A DNA stretch of 64,000 nucleotides from RPQJ01 sp963696545 (lineage in GTDB: Bacteria > Pseudomonadota > Gammaproteobacteria > Steroidobacterales > Steroidobacteraceae). The stretch is taken from contig CAVOKQ010000016.1 in assembly GCA_963696545.1 (NCBI GenBank), positions 1-64,000 on the forward strand, given 5' to 3'. Every line of letters starts with the position of its first letter. Position 1 is the first letter of the stretch. The notes beneath the pieces are model-generated. The model made no database searches, was not told where the DNA came from, and worked only from the letters and a program-made list of their open reading frames with translations. This document shows, in pieces, positions 16,257 through 24,801 of the stretch. The translations under genes and the position numbers were made by a program.

Positions 16257-18356
16257 TCAGACCTTGCCGAATCGCTCGCCTTCCCCCACCCATCGGCGCA
16301 GCAGGGCGTCTATGTTCGCCCCTGGAGCCTCCAGCATCAATGCCGCCGCCTTCTGCACCGCCGGCAGCAGGTCGGAATCCCGCACCAGGTCCGCCACCTT
16401 GAGCTGCATCAGCCCGGTCTGGCGCGTGCCGAGCAGCTCACCCGGGCCACGAAGCTCGAGGTCGCGCCGCGCCACCTCGAAACCGTCGTTCGTGTCGCGC
16501 AGCACCGCAAGCCGCTCGCGCGCGATCGGCGTCAGTGGCAACTGGTACAGCAGCACGCAACTGCTCTCGACGGTGCCGCGTCCCACGCGGCCGCGCAGCT
16601 GGTGCAGCTGGGCCAGGCCCATTCGTTCCGCGTTCTCGATCACCATCAGGCTCGCGTTCGGCACGTCGACGCCGACCTCGATCACCGTCGTGGCGACCAG
16701 CAGGTCGAGCTGCCCCTGCTTGAACGAATTCATCACGGCGTCCTTGCGGCTGCCCGGCATCCGGCCGTGCACCAGGCCGATGCGCACGTCCGGCAGTGCC
16801 GCAGCCAGCGCGGCGGCCGTTTCTTCCGCGGCCTGGTGACGCAGCGATTCCGACTCGTCGATCAACGGGCAGACCCAGTACGCCTGCCTGCCGGCGCGGC
16901 ACGCAGCCTCGATGCGCTGCACGATCTCGTCGCGTCGGCTCTCGGGCAGCACGACGGTGCGGATCGGCGTGCGGCCCGGCGGCAGTTCGTCGATGACCGA
17001 GACGTCGAGATCCGCATAGGCCGTCATCGCGAGCGTGCGCGGGATCGGCGTCGCGGTCATCACCAGCTGGTGCGGATAGCGGTCGTCGCTGCGTCCCTTT
17101 TCGCGCAGCTGCATTCGCTGGTGCACGCCGAAGCGGTGCTGCTCGTCGACGATCACGAGCGCGAGATGGCCGAACTGCACGCCCTCCTGGAACAGCGCGT
17201 GCGTGCCAACCGCGACCTGGATGTCGCCGCTCGCGAGGTCCGCGTTCAGCGCGGTGCGCGCCTTGCCGGTCTGCCGTCCGGTGAGCAGTCCGACGCGGAC
17301 GCCGAGCGGGTCGAGCCAGCCCACGAAGTTGCGTGCGTGCTGCTCGGCCAGCAACTCGGTCGGGGCCATCACCGCGGCCTGCGCGCCGTGTTCGACTGCG
17401 CGCAGTGCAGCAAGTGCGGCAACGACGGTCTTGCCTGATCCAACGTCGCCCTGCACGAGGCGCATCATCGGGTGCTCGCGTCCGAGGTCGGCCGCAATCT
17501 CGTCCCACACGCGACGCTGTGCACCGGTCAACTGGAACGGCAATCGCGCCAGGCAGCGCTCTACGAGGTCGGTGGCGCGCGGCAACGACCATGCCGAGTC
17601 GCGGTCGGCCACCTGTCGCAACAACCGGAGGCTGATCTGGTGCGCCAGCAGTTCCTCGAACGCGAGCCTGCGTTGCGCGGGATGGCGCCCGTCGTTCAGC
17701 AGCGCGATGTCGGCATTCGGCGGCGGGCGATGCACGTAGCGCAGCGATGCTTCGAGTGCGGGCATGCGGGATGCGACCAGCACGTCCGGCGGAATCCAGT
17801 CCTTGAGCGCTCCGTCGGTCAGTTGCGCGAGCGCCAGCCCGGTGAGCATGCGCATCCGCCCCTGCTGTACGCCCTCGGTCGTCGGATACACGGGAGTCAG
17901 GCTTTCGTCGGCCGGTGGCGTCGATCCCGCGACGATCGTCCGGTACTCCGGGTGCACGATCTCCGCCCCGCCGGGGCCCATGCGCACTTCGCCGAAGCAG
18001 CGCAACCTGGCGCCCCGGGTGAGCGCCTCCTGTTGTGCAGCGGAGAAGTGGAAGAAACGCAGTGTCAGGAATCCGGACCCGTCAGCGAGCCGGCACAACA
18101 GCGCGCGCCGGCGGCGGAACACGACTTCGGCGAGCTGCACCTCGCCTTCGACGACGGCGCGGTCGCCGGGTCGCAGGCTGCCGATCGGCACGACGCGCGT
18201 GCGGTCCTCGTAGCGCAGCGGCAGGTGGAACAGCAGGTCCTGCACCGTGCGCAGGCCGAGGCGCCCGAGCGTCTCCGCGAGCGCCGGTCCGACTCCGCGC
18301 AGGCTGGTGACGGGCCGCTCGTCGAGCGGCAGTCGCGGCGCCGTCGTCGGCGACAT
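16257..18356 (-). CDS. recG: ATP-dependent DNA helicase RecG
   Basis: RecG reverses stalled replication forks and branch-migrates recombination intermediates. The 699-residue protein has an N-terminal wedge/OB domain (about 50-250), then a superfamily 2 helicase core. Walker A is VQGDVGSGKTVVA, the DEQH box is VIVDEQHRFGVHQRM, and the motif VI region is QLRGRVGRG. The ATG at 18356 follows the ridA stop by 10 bases; a longer open frame would overlap ridA. Its position downstream of spoT and ridA matches the common gammaproteobacterial order. Confidence 0.96.
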   Translation of the reverse strand: MSPTTAPRLPLDERPVTSLRGVGPALAETLGRLGLRTVQDLLFHLPLRYEDRTRVVPIGSLRPGDRAVVEGEVQLAEVVFRRRRALLCRLADGSGFLTLRFFHFSAAQQEALTRGARLRCFGEVRMGPGGAEIVHPEYRTIVAGSTPPADESLTPVYPTTEGVQQGRMRMLTGLALAQLTDGALKDWIPPDVLVASRMPALEASLRYVHRPPPNADIALLNDGRHPAQRRLAFEELLAHQISLRLLRQVADRDSAWSLPRATDLVERCLARLPFQLTGAQRRVWDEIAADLGREHPMMRLVQGDVGSGKTVVAALAALRAVEHGAQAAVMAPTELLAEQHARNFVGWLDPLGVRVGLLTGRQTGKARTALNADLASGDIQVAVGTHALFQEGVQFGHLALVIVDEQHRFGVHQRMQLREKGRSDDRYPHQLVMTATPIPRTLAMTAYADLDVSVIDELPPGRTPIRTVVLPESRRDEIVQRIEAACRAGRQAYWVCPLIDESESLRHQAAEETAAALAAALPDVRIGLVHGRMPGSRKDAVMNSFKQGQLDLLVATTVIEVGVDVPNASLMVIENAERMGLAQLHQLRGRVGRGTVESSCVLLYQLPLTPIARERLAVLRDTNDGFEVARRDLELRGPGELLGTRQTGLMQLKVADLVRDSDLLPAVQKAAALMLEAPGANIDALLRRWVGEGERFGKV

Positions 18357-18366
18357 CGTGCGATCG

Positions 18367-18747
18367 TCAGAGTTCGAGGACGCCGTCCATCTCGACGGCC
18401 GCACCGCGCGGCAGCGCAGACACGCCGACTGCTGCGCGCGCCGGGTACGGCTGCGAGCAGTACTCGGCCATGACCTTGTTGACCAGCGCGAAGTGCGCGA
18501 GGTCGGTGAGGAACACGTTCAGTTTCACGAGGTGCGACAGGTCGCCGCCTGCCGCCGCGGCGACGGCCTTCAGGTTCTCGAATACGCGCCGCACCTGCGC
18601 TTCCATGTCGCCCTTGACGAGTTCACCGGTAGCGGGCTCGAGCGGAATCTGCCCCGACAGGTAGACCGTCGTGCCGACTTTCACGGCCTGCGAATAAGTG
18701 CCGATGGCCTGCGGTGCGTGCGGCGTCGAGATGATGGTGCGGGACAC
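18367..18747 (-). CDS. ridA: RidA family enamine/imine deaminase
   Basis: This small cytoplasmic enzyme hydrolyses reactive enamine/imine intermediates released by PLP enzymes such as threonine dehydratase. The 126-residue product has the family's usual length. It shows the N-terminal PQAIGTYSQAVKVG, LSGQIPLEP and NVFLTDLAHF segments, and the Arg of PYPARAAVGVSALPRGA that holds the substrate carboxylate. The GTG at 18747 is favoured because GGAG lies about 9 bases upstream. Further extension would run into repeat-rich intergenic DNA. Confidence 0.92.
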   Translation of the reverse strand: MSRTIISTPHAPQAIGTYSQAVKVGTTVYLSGQIPLEPATGELVKGDMEAQVRRVFENLKAVAAAAGGDLSHLVKLNVFLTDLAHFALVNKVMAEYCSQPYPARAAVGVSALPRGAAVEMDGVLEL

Positions 18748-18845
18748 GGGGGGGCTCCGTAGGAGGAATAGGGGGGTAATGATCAGCGGGTAGGGAGTAG
18801 TGCGAAACGGCGGACGGCGCAATGAGGATAGTAAAGAGGGTGAAT

Positions 18846-18945
18846 ACTGGATAGTGATTAGTGGATAGTCAGAGGTGGAGCGCGCCCGCGGCGCGAACTC
18901 GTTTCTTCCTATCCACTGTCCGCTGATCACTATCCACTGATCACT
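18846..18945. repeat. degenerate inverted/direct repeats between spoT and ridA
   Basis: Copies of a TATCCACTGATCACT-like unit occur here. The stretch at 18846-18869 is the near-exact reverse complement (16 of 17 positions over the core) of 18929-18945. Further partial direct copies lie at 18909-18930 and just beyond 18945. The unit is much AT-richer than the flanking genes. The intergenic gap is 18748-18955. Confidence 0.6.
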
Positions 18946-18955
18946 GCTCACTGCC

Positions 18956-21110
18956 TCACGCCAGCGTGCGGATGACCTTCAGCACTTCCGGCATGCCGCG
19001 GATCGCCCGGATCACGCGCGCCAGGTGCATGCGGTCCTGCACCAGCAGCTCGAAGATCAGCGTCGAGCTGTCGCTGTCGCGCTCGATCAGCGACACGCGG
19101 TCGATGTTCGTCTGCGTGCCCGAGATCGCCGAGGCGACCTGCGCCAGCACGCCCATCTTGTTCGTGACCTCGACCTTGATCTCGACGTGGAACAGCCGGT
19201 CCACCGCCGGTCGCCACGTCACGGAGATCCACTTGTCGGGCTGCTTGCGGAACGTCGAGAGGTTGCCGCAGGCCTCGCGGTGGATCACGACGCCGCGGCC
19301 GGTCGATACGTTCGCAAGGATCGGGTCGTTCGGGATCGGGAAGCAGCAACGCGCGAACGTCACGACCAGGCCTTCGGTGCCGGCGATTGCCAGCGGCCCG
19401 GCCTGCATTTCCGGCGTCGTGTCCGCGTCCGGCGGCAGCAGGCGGCGCGCGATGAACGGTGCCACACGCTCGCCGAGGCCGATCTTCTCGTACAGGTCTT
19501 CCTCGTTGCGCAGCCCGAGGTCGCGCACGACGGCGTCGATGGCCTCTGCCGGAATCTTCCGCAGCGTCAGCGAGAATTCCTCGAGCGCCTGGTTCAGCAG
19601 GCGCCGCCCGAGGTCGACCGCCTCGGACCGCTTCAGGCTCTTCAGGTATTGCCGGATCGACGCGCGCGCCTTCGCGGTGACGACGAAATTGATCCACGAC
19701 GGGTTCGGCGTCGCGCCCTTCGCGGTGATCACCTCGACCGTCTGCCCGTTGCGCAGCGGCGTGCGCAGCGGCACGAGGCGGCGATCGACCTTGGCCGCCA
19801 CGCAGCGATTGCCGACGTCCGTGTGCACGGCGTACGCGAAGTCCACGCAGGTCGAACCGCGCGGCAGGCGGCGGATGTCGCCCTTCGGCGTGAAGACGTA
19901 GACCTTGTCCGGGAACAGGTCGACCTTGACGCTCTCGAGGAATTCCTCGGAGTTGCCGCCCTGCTGGATCTCCACGAGCTGCTGCAGCCACTCTCGCGCA
20001 CGCTCGCTGTACGTGCGCGCCGAATCGTCGCTGTCCTTGTACTGCCAGTGCGCCGCGATGCCGGATTCGGCGATCTGGTGCATCTCGGTCGTGCGGATCT
20101 GCACCTCGAGCGGCGTGCCGTTCGGGCCGAACAGCGTGGTGTGCAGCGACTGGTAGCCGTTCGCGCGCGGGATCGCGATGTAGTCCTTGAAGCGCCCCGG
20201 CATCGGCTTGTACACGCCGTGCACGACGCCGAGCGTGCGGTAGCAGGTGTCCGTGCTGTCGCACGACGATCCGGAAACCGTAGACGTCGACGATCTCGTT
20301 CAGCGAGACCTTCTTGCGGCGCATCTTCTGGTAGATGCTGTAGACGTCCTTCTCGCGCCCCTCGACGCGCCCGCCGATCCCCGCCTTTTCGAGCGCTCCC
20401 TGCAGCGCATCGGTGATCCGGCCGACGAACTGCTTCTGGTTGCCCTTGGCCTTGCGGACCGCGTTCTCGATGACCTTGTAGCGCCGCGGGTACAGCGAGC
20501 GGAAGCCGAGGTCCTCGAGCTCGACCTTGATCGCGTGCATGCCGAGGCGGTTCGCGATCGGCGCGTAGATCTCGAGCGTCTCGCGCGCGATCGAGCGGCG
20601 CTTGGCGGGCGGCATCGCGCCCAGCGTGCGCATGTTGTGGGTGCGGTCGGCGAGCTTGACCATGATGACGCGGATGTCGCGCACCATTGCGAGCAGCATC
20701 TTGCGGAAGCTCTCGGCCTGGGCCTCGGCGCGGCTCTTGAACTGGATCTGGTCGAGCTTGCTGACGCCGTCGACGAGGTCCGCCACCTCGCCGCCGAAGC
20801 GCCCGTTGATCTCGTCCTTCAGCGTCGGCGTGTCCTCCATGACGTCGTGGAGGATCGCGGCGATCAGCGTCTGCGAGTCGAGGCGGAGATCCGCGAGCAG
20901 GTCGGCGACCGCGACCGGGTGCGTGATGTAGGGCTCGCCCGAGCGCCGGCGCTGGCCCTCGTGGGCCTGGTGCGCGAAATCGTAGGCTGCCTGGACGCGC
21001 TCGACCTCAGCCGGGGGCAGGTAGCCCTCGAGCTTCGAAATCAGCTGGCTGATGCCGATCGACCGTCTTCCGTACGGCAGCAGGCTGCGCAGGGAAGACG
21101 TGACGTCCAC
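18956..21110 (-). CDS. spoT: bifunctional (p)ppGpp synthetase/hydrolase SpoT, frameshifted
   Basis: This is the stringent-response enzyme making and degrading (p)ppGpp. The N-terminal HD hydrolase domain is intact (ILHDVMEDT and VKLADRTHNMRTL). The synthetase domain begins with VYGFRIVV and then shifts frame at about 20259-20265. After the shift come GVYKPMPGRFKDYIAIPR, GYQSLHTTL, the TGS domain (YVFTPKGD) and the C-terminal ACT domain. Removing one base gives about 717 residues, the normal SpoT length. The intact downstream frame and essential role favour a sequence error. It lies 21 bases after rpoZ, the usual gammaproteobacterial arrangement. Confidence 0.93.
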
Positions 21111-21131
21111 GGCCGTGGGCTCGGCGCCGGG

Positions 21132-21413
21132 TCAGTCTCCCAGTCCGATCTGCGGCGCGCGGAATTCGCCCATGAACTCGGGCTCGGGGATGAAATCCTG
21201 CTGCGCGGGGCGATCGGGCTCCTCGAGGATCTCGAGGCCGACGTGACCGGCGGCCACCTCACGCAACGCGAGCACCGTCGGCTTGTCGTTCTGCCAGTCG
21301 AGCGTCGGCTCGGCCCCGTTCGCCAGCTTGCGGGCGCGCTTGGCGGAGACCAGCACGAGCTGGAACAGGTTCGGGACGTTCTGCAGGCAGTCTTCGACGG
21401 TGATGCGGGCCAT
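21132..21413 (-). CDS. rpoZ: RNA polymerase omega subunit
   Basis: Omega is a small RNA polymerase subunit that chaperones beta-prime and forms part of a ppGpp site. The 93-residue product shows the conserved start MARITVEDCLQNVPNLFQLV, then SAKRARKLANG and KPTVLALREVAAGHV. It is directly upstream of spoT. The usual upstream neighbour gmk is instead 7 kb away, separated by a type IV pilin gene cluster on the other strand. Confidence 0.96.
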   Translation of the reverse strand: MARITVEDCLQNVPNLFQLVLVSAKRARKLANGAEPTLDWQNDKPTVLALREVAAGHVGLEILEEPDRPAQQDFIPEPEFMGEFRAPQIGLGD

Positions 21414-21549
21414 GGGCGGTCTTTACGTGTCAGTCGGGGACAAGGGGCGAAAGCATAGCACAGGCCTTGTTTTTGGCTGCCCGAACAGCGCTAGACTCCG
21501 CAGCGGTGGCCCGGCGTCGGGCTCCGGGATCACGCGGCCCGTCCGGATC

Positions 21550-21570
21550 TTGTAACGCCTTGCGTTGCAA
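21550..21570. promoter_or_regulatory. imperfect palindrome upstream of pilE
   Basis: TTGTAACGC and GCGTTGCAA match as an inverted repeat in 8 of 9 positions around a 3-base spacer. It sits about 60 bases before the first pilin gene and 140 bases before rpoZ on the other strand. A protein-binding site is plausible. Confidence 0.3.
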
Positions 21571-21580
21571 CGGAAAATTC

Positions 21581-21596
21581 CGTGAGCCGCGTCACA
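21581..21596. promoter_or_regulatory. candidate CRP/Vfr-like site
   Basis: CGTGA, six bases, then TCACA resembles the TGTGA-N6-TCACA consensus with one mismatch. It lies upstream of the minor pilin operon, a class of genes controlled by Vfr in Pseudomonas. The evidence is a motif match only. Confidence 0.3.
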
Positions 21597-21632
21597 GCTT
21601 TGAAGCTACGCAGGCTTTCGGCGGAGGGACGC

Positions 21633-22109
21633 ATGATAGTGTCGAATTTGTCTAAATGGCACTGGATGACCATCGGCGGCGCTATGAACCACGACTGCCT
21701 CGGTACCCCGCAAGCCGGCAGGGCGAAAGCCCGCGGATTCACGCTGATCGAGCTCATGATCGCCGTTGCGATCGTGGCGATCCTGATGTCCATCGCCGTC
21801 CCTGCCTACCGCGAGTATGTCCGTCGCGGCGCGGTTGCAGACGCCGTTGCGTCGCTTGGCCAGGGACGCGTGGCTGCCGAGCAGTTCTTTCTCGACAACC
21901 GCACCTACGAGGGGATGCCGTGCCCGGCGGATACACGCGAGTTCGCCATGACCTGCGACCCCGCCCCGACCACATACACGATCACGGCGACCGGCAGCGG
22001 CGGCATGGCGACGTTCGTCTATACGATCGACCAGGCGGGCGCGCGAACGACAGCCGGCCCGTGGGGTTCCGGCAGTTGCTGGATCGGCCGCAAGGGGGAC
22101 ACCTGCTGA
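21633..22109 (+). CDS. pilE: type IV minor pilin, PilE-like
   Basis: This 158-residue prepilin has the peptidase signature GFTLIELM, with cleavage between Gly and Phe and Glu at position 5 of the mature protein. A hydrophobic helix (IAVAIVAILMSIAVPAYREY) follows. The C-terminal half carries cysteines (MPCPAD, MTCDPA, GSCWIG, DTC) that could form the disulfide-bounded loop. The ATG at 21633 is chosen for its strong GGAGGG; it gives a long leader of about 35 residues. The ATG at 21684 would give a more usual shorter leader. It is the first gene of a six-gene minor pilin operon. Confidence 0.85.
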   Translation: MIVSNLSKWHWMTIGGAMNHDCLGTPQAGRAKARGFTLIELMIAVAIVAILMSIAVPAYREYVRRGAVADAVASLGQGRVAAEQFFLDNRTYEGMPCPADTREFAMTCDPAPTTYTITATGSGGMATFVYTIDQAGARTTAGPWGSGSCWIGRKGDTC

Positions 22110-22627
22110 TGCGGCACGCGTCGGGATTCACGATGGTCGAGCTGATGGTCACGGTCGCCGTGGTCGGGTTGCTGCTCGTGCTCGGCGTTCCCACGTTGCG
22201 CGGCGTGATCGAGACCGGCAGGATTCGCGCCGCCGGCGAGTCCTGGAAGCACGGCCTTGCGCTTGCGCGTACCGAGGCCGTCCGCCGCAACGCCCAGGTG
22301 GAATTCTTCACCGATGCGACCGGCTGGCAGGTTCGTCTCGTGAGGGATGGAACCGTGCTGGACCAGGCGGCGGGCAACGAGGGCACTGCCGGCCTGACAC
22401 TCACGATCACCCCGGTCGGAGCGGACCGGGTCACGTTCGATTCCCTCGGACGCACCGTGGATCCAAACCCGGACGGTTCAGAGCCGATCACCCAGGTCGA
22501 CCTGGACTCGACCAACGTGCCCGGCACCGCCGACTATCACCCGCTGCGCTTGCAGTTGCTGCCGGGTGGCATGTCGCGGCTATGCGACCCCGTGTTGCCC
22601 GGCACCGATTCAAGGGCCTGCCTGTGA
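22109..22627 (+). CDS. fimT: minor pseudopilin FimT/GspH family
   Basis: This 172-residue prepilin has a very short leader before GFTMVELMVTVAVVGLLLVL, including Glu5. The following region (LRGVIETGRIRAAGESWKHG, LALARTEAVRRNAQVEF) is typical of the GspH/FimT domain. A C-terminal Cys pair (LCDPVLPGTDSRACL) may form a disulfide. Its ATG overlaps the pilE stop by one base. FimT/FimU proteins prime pilus assembly and in some species bind DNA during uptake. Confidence 0.85.
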   Translation: MRHASGFTMVELMVTVAVVGLLLVLGVPTLRGVIETGRIRAAGESWKHGLALARTEAVRRNAQVEFFTDATGWQVRLVRDGTVLDQAAGNEGTAGLTLTITPVGADRVTFDSLGRTVDPNPDGSEPITQVDLDSTNVPGTADYHPLRLQLLPGGMSRLCDPVLPGTDSRACL

Positions 22628-22998
22628 AGACCCCAAGCCAGATGACTCGTGGACTGGATCGCGGCTCGGCGCTCGTCGAGGTGCTGGTGTCGGTGCTGTT
22701 GTTCTCGATCGGCATCATCGGGCTGGTCCGGCTGCTGGGAGCGGCCGTCAAGGACAGCGGCGAGGTCCAGTACCGTGCCGAGGCCGCGACGATCGCGGAC
22801 GCGCAGATCGGGCGCATGTGGGTGGACCGCGCCAACCTCGCAAGCTATGTCGTGGCCGATGCGGCATTGGCTGAACTGCCTTCCGGCACCCGGACCGTGG
22901 CAGTCAACGGCAACGTGGTGACGGTGACGATCGGCTGGCAGCCGCCCGGCGCGCCCGCGCACAACCACGTGGTCGTCGCCACGCTGGCGGGTAACTGA
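22624..22998 (+). CDS. pilV: type IV pilus minor pilin PilV
   Basis: This 124-residue minor pilin has the PilV-type signature GSALVEVLVSVLLFSIGIIG. It uses the G/S variant of the cleavage site with Glu5 retained, followed by LVRLLGAAVKDSGEVQYR. The GTG at 22624 overlaps the fimT stop (GTGA), so the genes are coupled. It is shorter than Pseudomonas PilV and has a compact beta-rich C-terminal part. PilV works with PilW and PilX at the pilus tip, capped by PilY1. Confidence 0.82.
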   Translation: MKTPSQMTRGLDRGSALVEVLVSVLLFSIGIIGLVRLLGAAVKDSGEVQYRAEAATIADAQIGRMWVDRANLASYVVADAALAELPSGTRTVAVNGNVVTVTIGWQPPGAPAHNHVVVATLAGN

Positions 22999-23001
22999 GC
23001 C

Positions 23002-24126
23002 ATGCGTACTCGTAACCGGGGCGTGTCGCTGATCGAGCTGATGGTCGCGGTCGCGCTGGGGCTCGTGACGATCGTGGTCGTGATGCAGGTGCTCAGTGTC
23101 TACGAAGCGCGCAAGCGCACGACGACGGTCGGCAACGACGCGCAGATGAGCGCTGCCGTCGGCCTGTTCATGCTGGAGCGCGAGGTCAGGATGGCCGGCG
23201 CGGGCCTCACTGCACCGCAGGCGCTGGCGTGCGATGTGGGCAGCAATCTGTTCTTCGACACGGCGACCGTCCTCGACGGAGGCGTGCTTGCGCCGGTGCG
23301 CATCGTGGACGGCGGCACCTCCGCGGGCGGCGTGCCGTTGCCGGACCGCATCCGCGTGTTGCGCAGCGATGCGGATTTCGGCGTGGCTCCGTCGATCGTC
23401 GTGCAGGGCATGGGCGCGGCCACTTCCGCGATCACCGTGACCAGCGCCGCGGGGCTGCGGCAGGGCGACCTGTTCCTGGCGGGCGCTCCCGACGGCAGCA
23501 AGATCTGCACGGTGATGCAGATGAGCTCGAACCCGGTGGCTACCGGTAACGGGTTCCGGCTGAATCACGCTTCCGCCACGGCTTTTCCGTACAACCCGAA
23601 CAGCCCGACGACCGTGTTCACGAGCGCGATGCTTTATGACGTCGGCGACGTGGTCGTCAATCTCGGGCGGTTCGGGCTACGGACGTTCGGGGTCATCTGC
23701 AACGACAGCGCGGCGCCTTCCGCCACGAACGCCTGCGACCTCGCTTCGTTTGACGCCTTCGCCGCGCCGGCCAACCCGACGCTGGCCGAGGCCGATTCCG
23801 TGGTGCCGCAGGTCGTCAGCCTGCAGGCGCAGTACGGCGTGGCGCCGGCGGGCAGCCAGGCGGTGAACGCGTGGGTAGATGCCGCCGGCGGCACATGGGC
23901 GGCGCCGACCGCCGTCAACCTGCGTCGCATCAAGGCCGTGCGCGTCGCCATAGTGACGCGGGGCAACCTCGAGCGGGACGTCGTGACGCCGTCGCCGCTC
24001 GTCGTTTGGGATGCAGGACTGGCATCCGAGTTGTCCATCCCGCTGTCGGCCGACGAGCAGCGCTACCGGTACCGGGTCCTCGTCACCGTCATCCCGCTGA
24101 TCAACGTCATCTGGACAGGCGTATGA
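23002..24126 (+). CDS. pilW: type IV pilus minor pilin PilW
   Basis: This 374-residue protein starts with GVSLIELMVAVALGLVTIVV, a class III prepilin signature with Glu5. It then shows MLEREVRMAGAGL, a segment characteristic of PilW proteins. A large C-terminal domain has several Cys residues (ALACDVG, KICTVM, VICNDS, ACDLAS). It follows pilV by 3 bases and overlaps pilX by 4 bases. Within the tip complex PilW links PilV/PilX to PilY1. Confidence 0.85.
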   Translation: MRTRNRGVSLIELMVAVALGLVTIVVVMQVLSVYEARKRTTTVGNDAQMSAAVGLFMLEREVRMAGAGLTAPQALACDVGSNLFFDTATVLDGGVLAPVRIVDGGTSAGGVPLPDRIRVLRSDADFGVAPSIVVQGMGAATSAITVTSAAGLRQGDLFLAGAPDGSKICTVMQMSSNPVATGNGFRLNHASATAFPYNPNSPTTVFTSAMLYDVGDVVVNLGRFGLRTFGVICNDSAAPSATNACDLASFDAFAAPANPTLAEADSVVPQVVSLQAQYGVAPAGSQAVNAWVDAAGGTWAAPTAVNLRRIKAVRVAIVTRGNLERDVVTPSPLVVWDAGLASELSIPLSADEQRYRYRVLVTVIPLINVIWTGV

Positions 24127-24788
24127 AGCACCGCAAGTCACCAACGATTCGTCGCAACCAGGCGGGCCTGTCGCTGCTGGTCGTGCTGATCGCGCTGCTG
24201 ATCATCGGCTTCGCGGCCGTCGCCTTGCTGCGCTCGAGCGACACTGGAACGCTGGTCGCAGGCAACCTGGCATTCCAGAAGACGGCGGTGGCGTCCGGCG
24301 ACGCCGGAACCGAAGCGGCAATCACCTGGCTCGCCGCCAACTCGGCGGGCGGCGCGCTGTTCGACGATATCCCGGCCAGCGGCTACTTCGCGACGACGGC
24401 GGACAACTGCGACTTGACCGGCACGCGAACCCCGGCGGATGCGGCCGACGACGTCAACTGGACGGGGACCGACCCGGGCGCCACCTGCAACATGGACGCG
24501 CTCGCCGTCACGCCTGCAGGAGTCGCAGCCGGCTTCACCGTGACGTACGTCATCAATCGCGTCTGCAACGCCGAGGGCAACCCGAACTCGCTGGTGGCCG
24601 CAGACGGAGTGACGCCGATGGCTTGCTCGAGCTTCGCCTCCGGTGCCAGCGAGGACAGCACACGCATTGGCGCCTCTTATGGCAACGCGCCGCTCACCAG
24701 CCTGGCCCAGACCTATTATCGCGTCACCACCCGCATCGACGGACCGCGCAACACGGTCCGCTACGTGCAGGCGCTGATCGTGCTCTGA
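24123..24788 (+). CDS. pilX: type IV pilus minor pilin PilX
   Basis: This 221-residue protein has the PilX-type N-terminus QAGLSLLVVLIALLIIGFAA. It lacks the Glu5 seen in the other pilins, as is usual for PilX/GspK-like proteins. GNLAFQKTAVASGDAGTEAA follows and is the conserved PilX helix region. The ATG overlaps the pilW stop (ATGA). pilY1 starts 13 bases downstream behind a clear GGGAG element, consistent with coordinated production of the tip complex. Confidence 0.82.
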   Translation: MKHRKSPTIRRNQAGLSLLVVLIALLIIGFAAVALLRSSDTGTLVAGNLAFQKTAVASGDAGTEAAITWLAANSAGGALFDDIPASGYFATTADNCDLTGTRTPADAADDVNWTGTDPGATCNMDALAVTPAGVAAGFTVTYVINRVCNAEGNPNSLVAADGVTPMACSSFASGASEDSTRIGASYGNAPLTSLAQTYYRVTTRIDGPRNTVRYVQALIVL

Positions 24789-24801
24789 GGGAGAGAACCC
24801 C

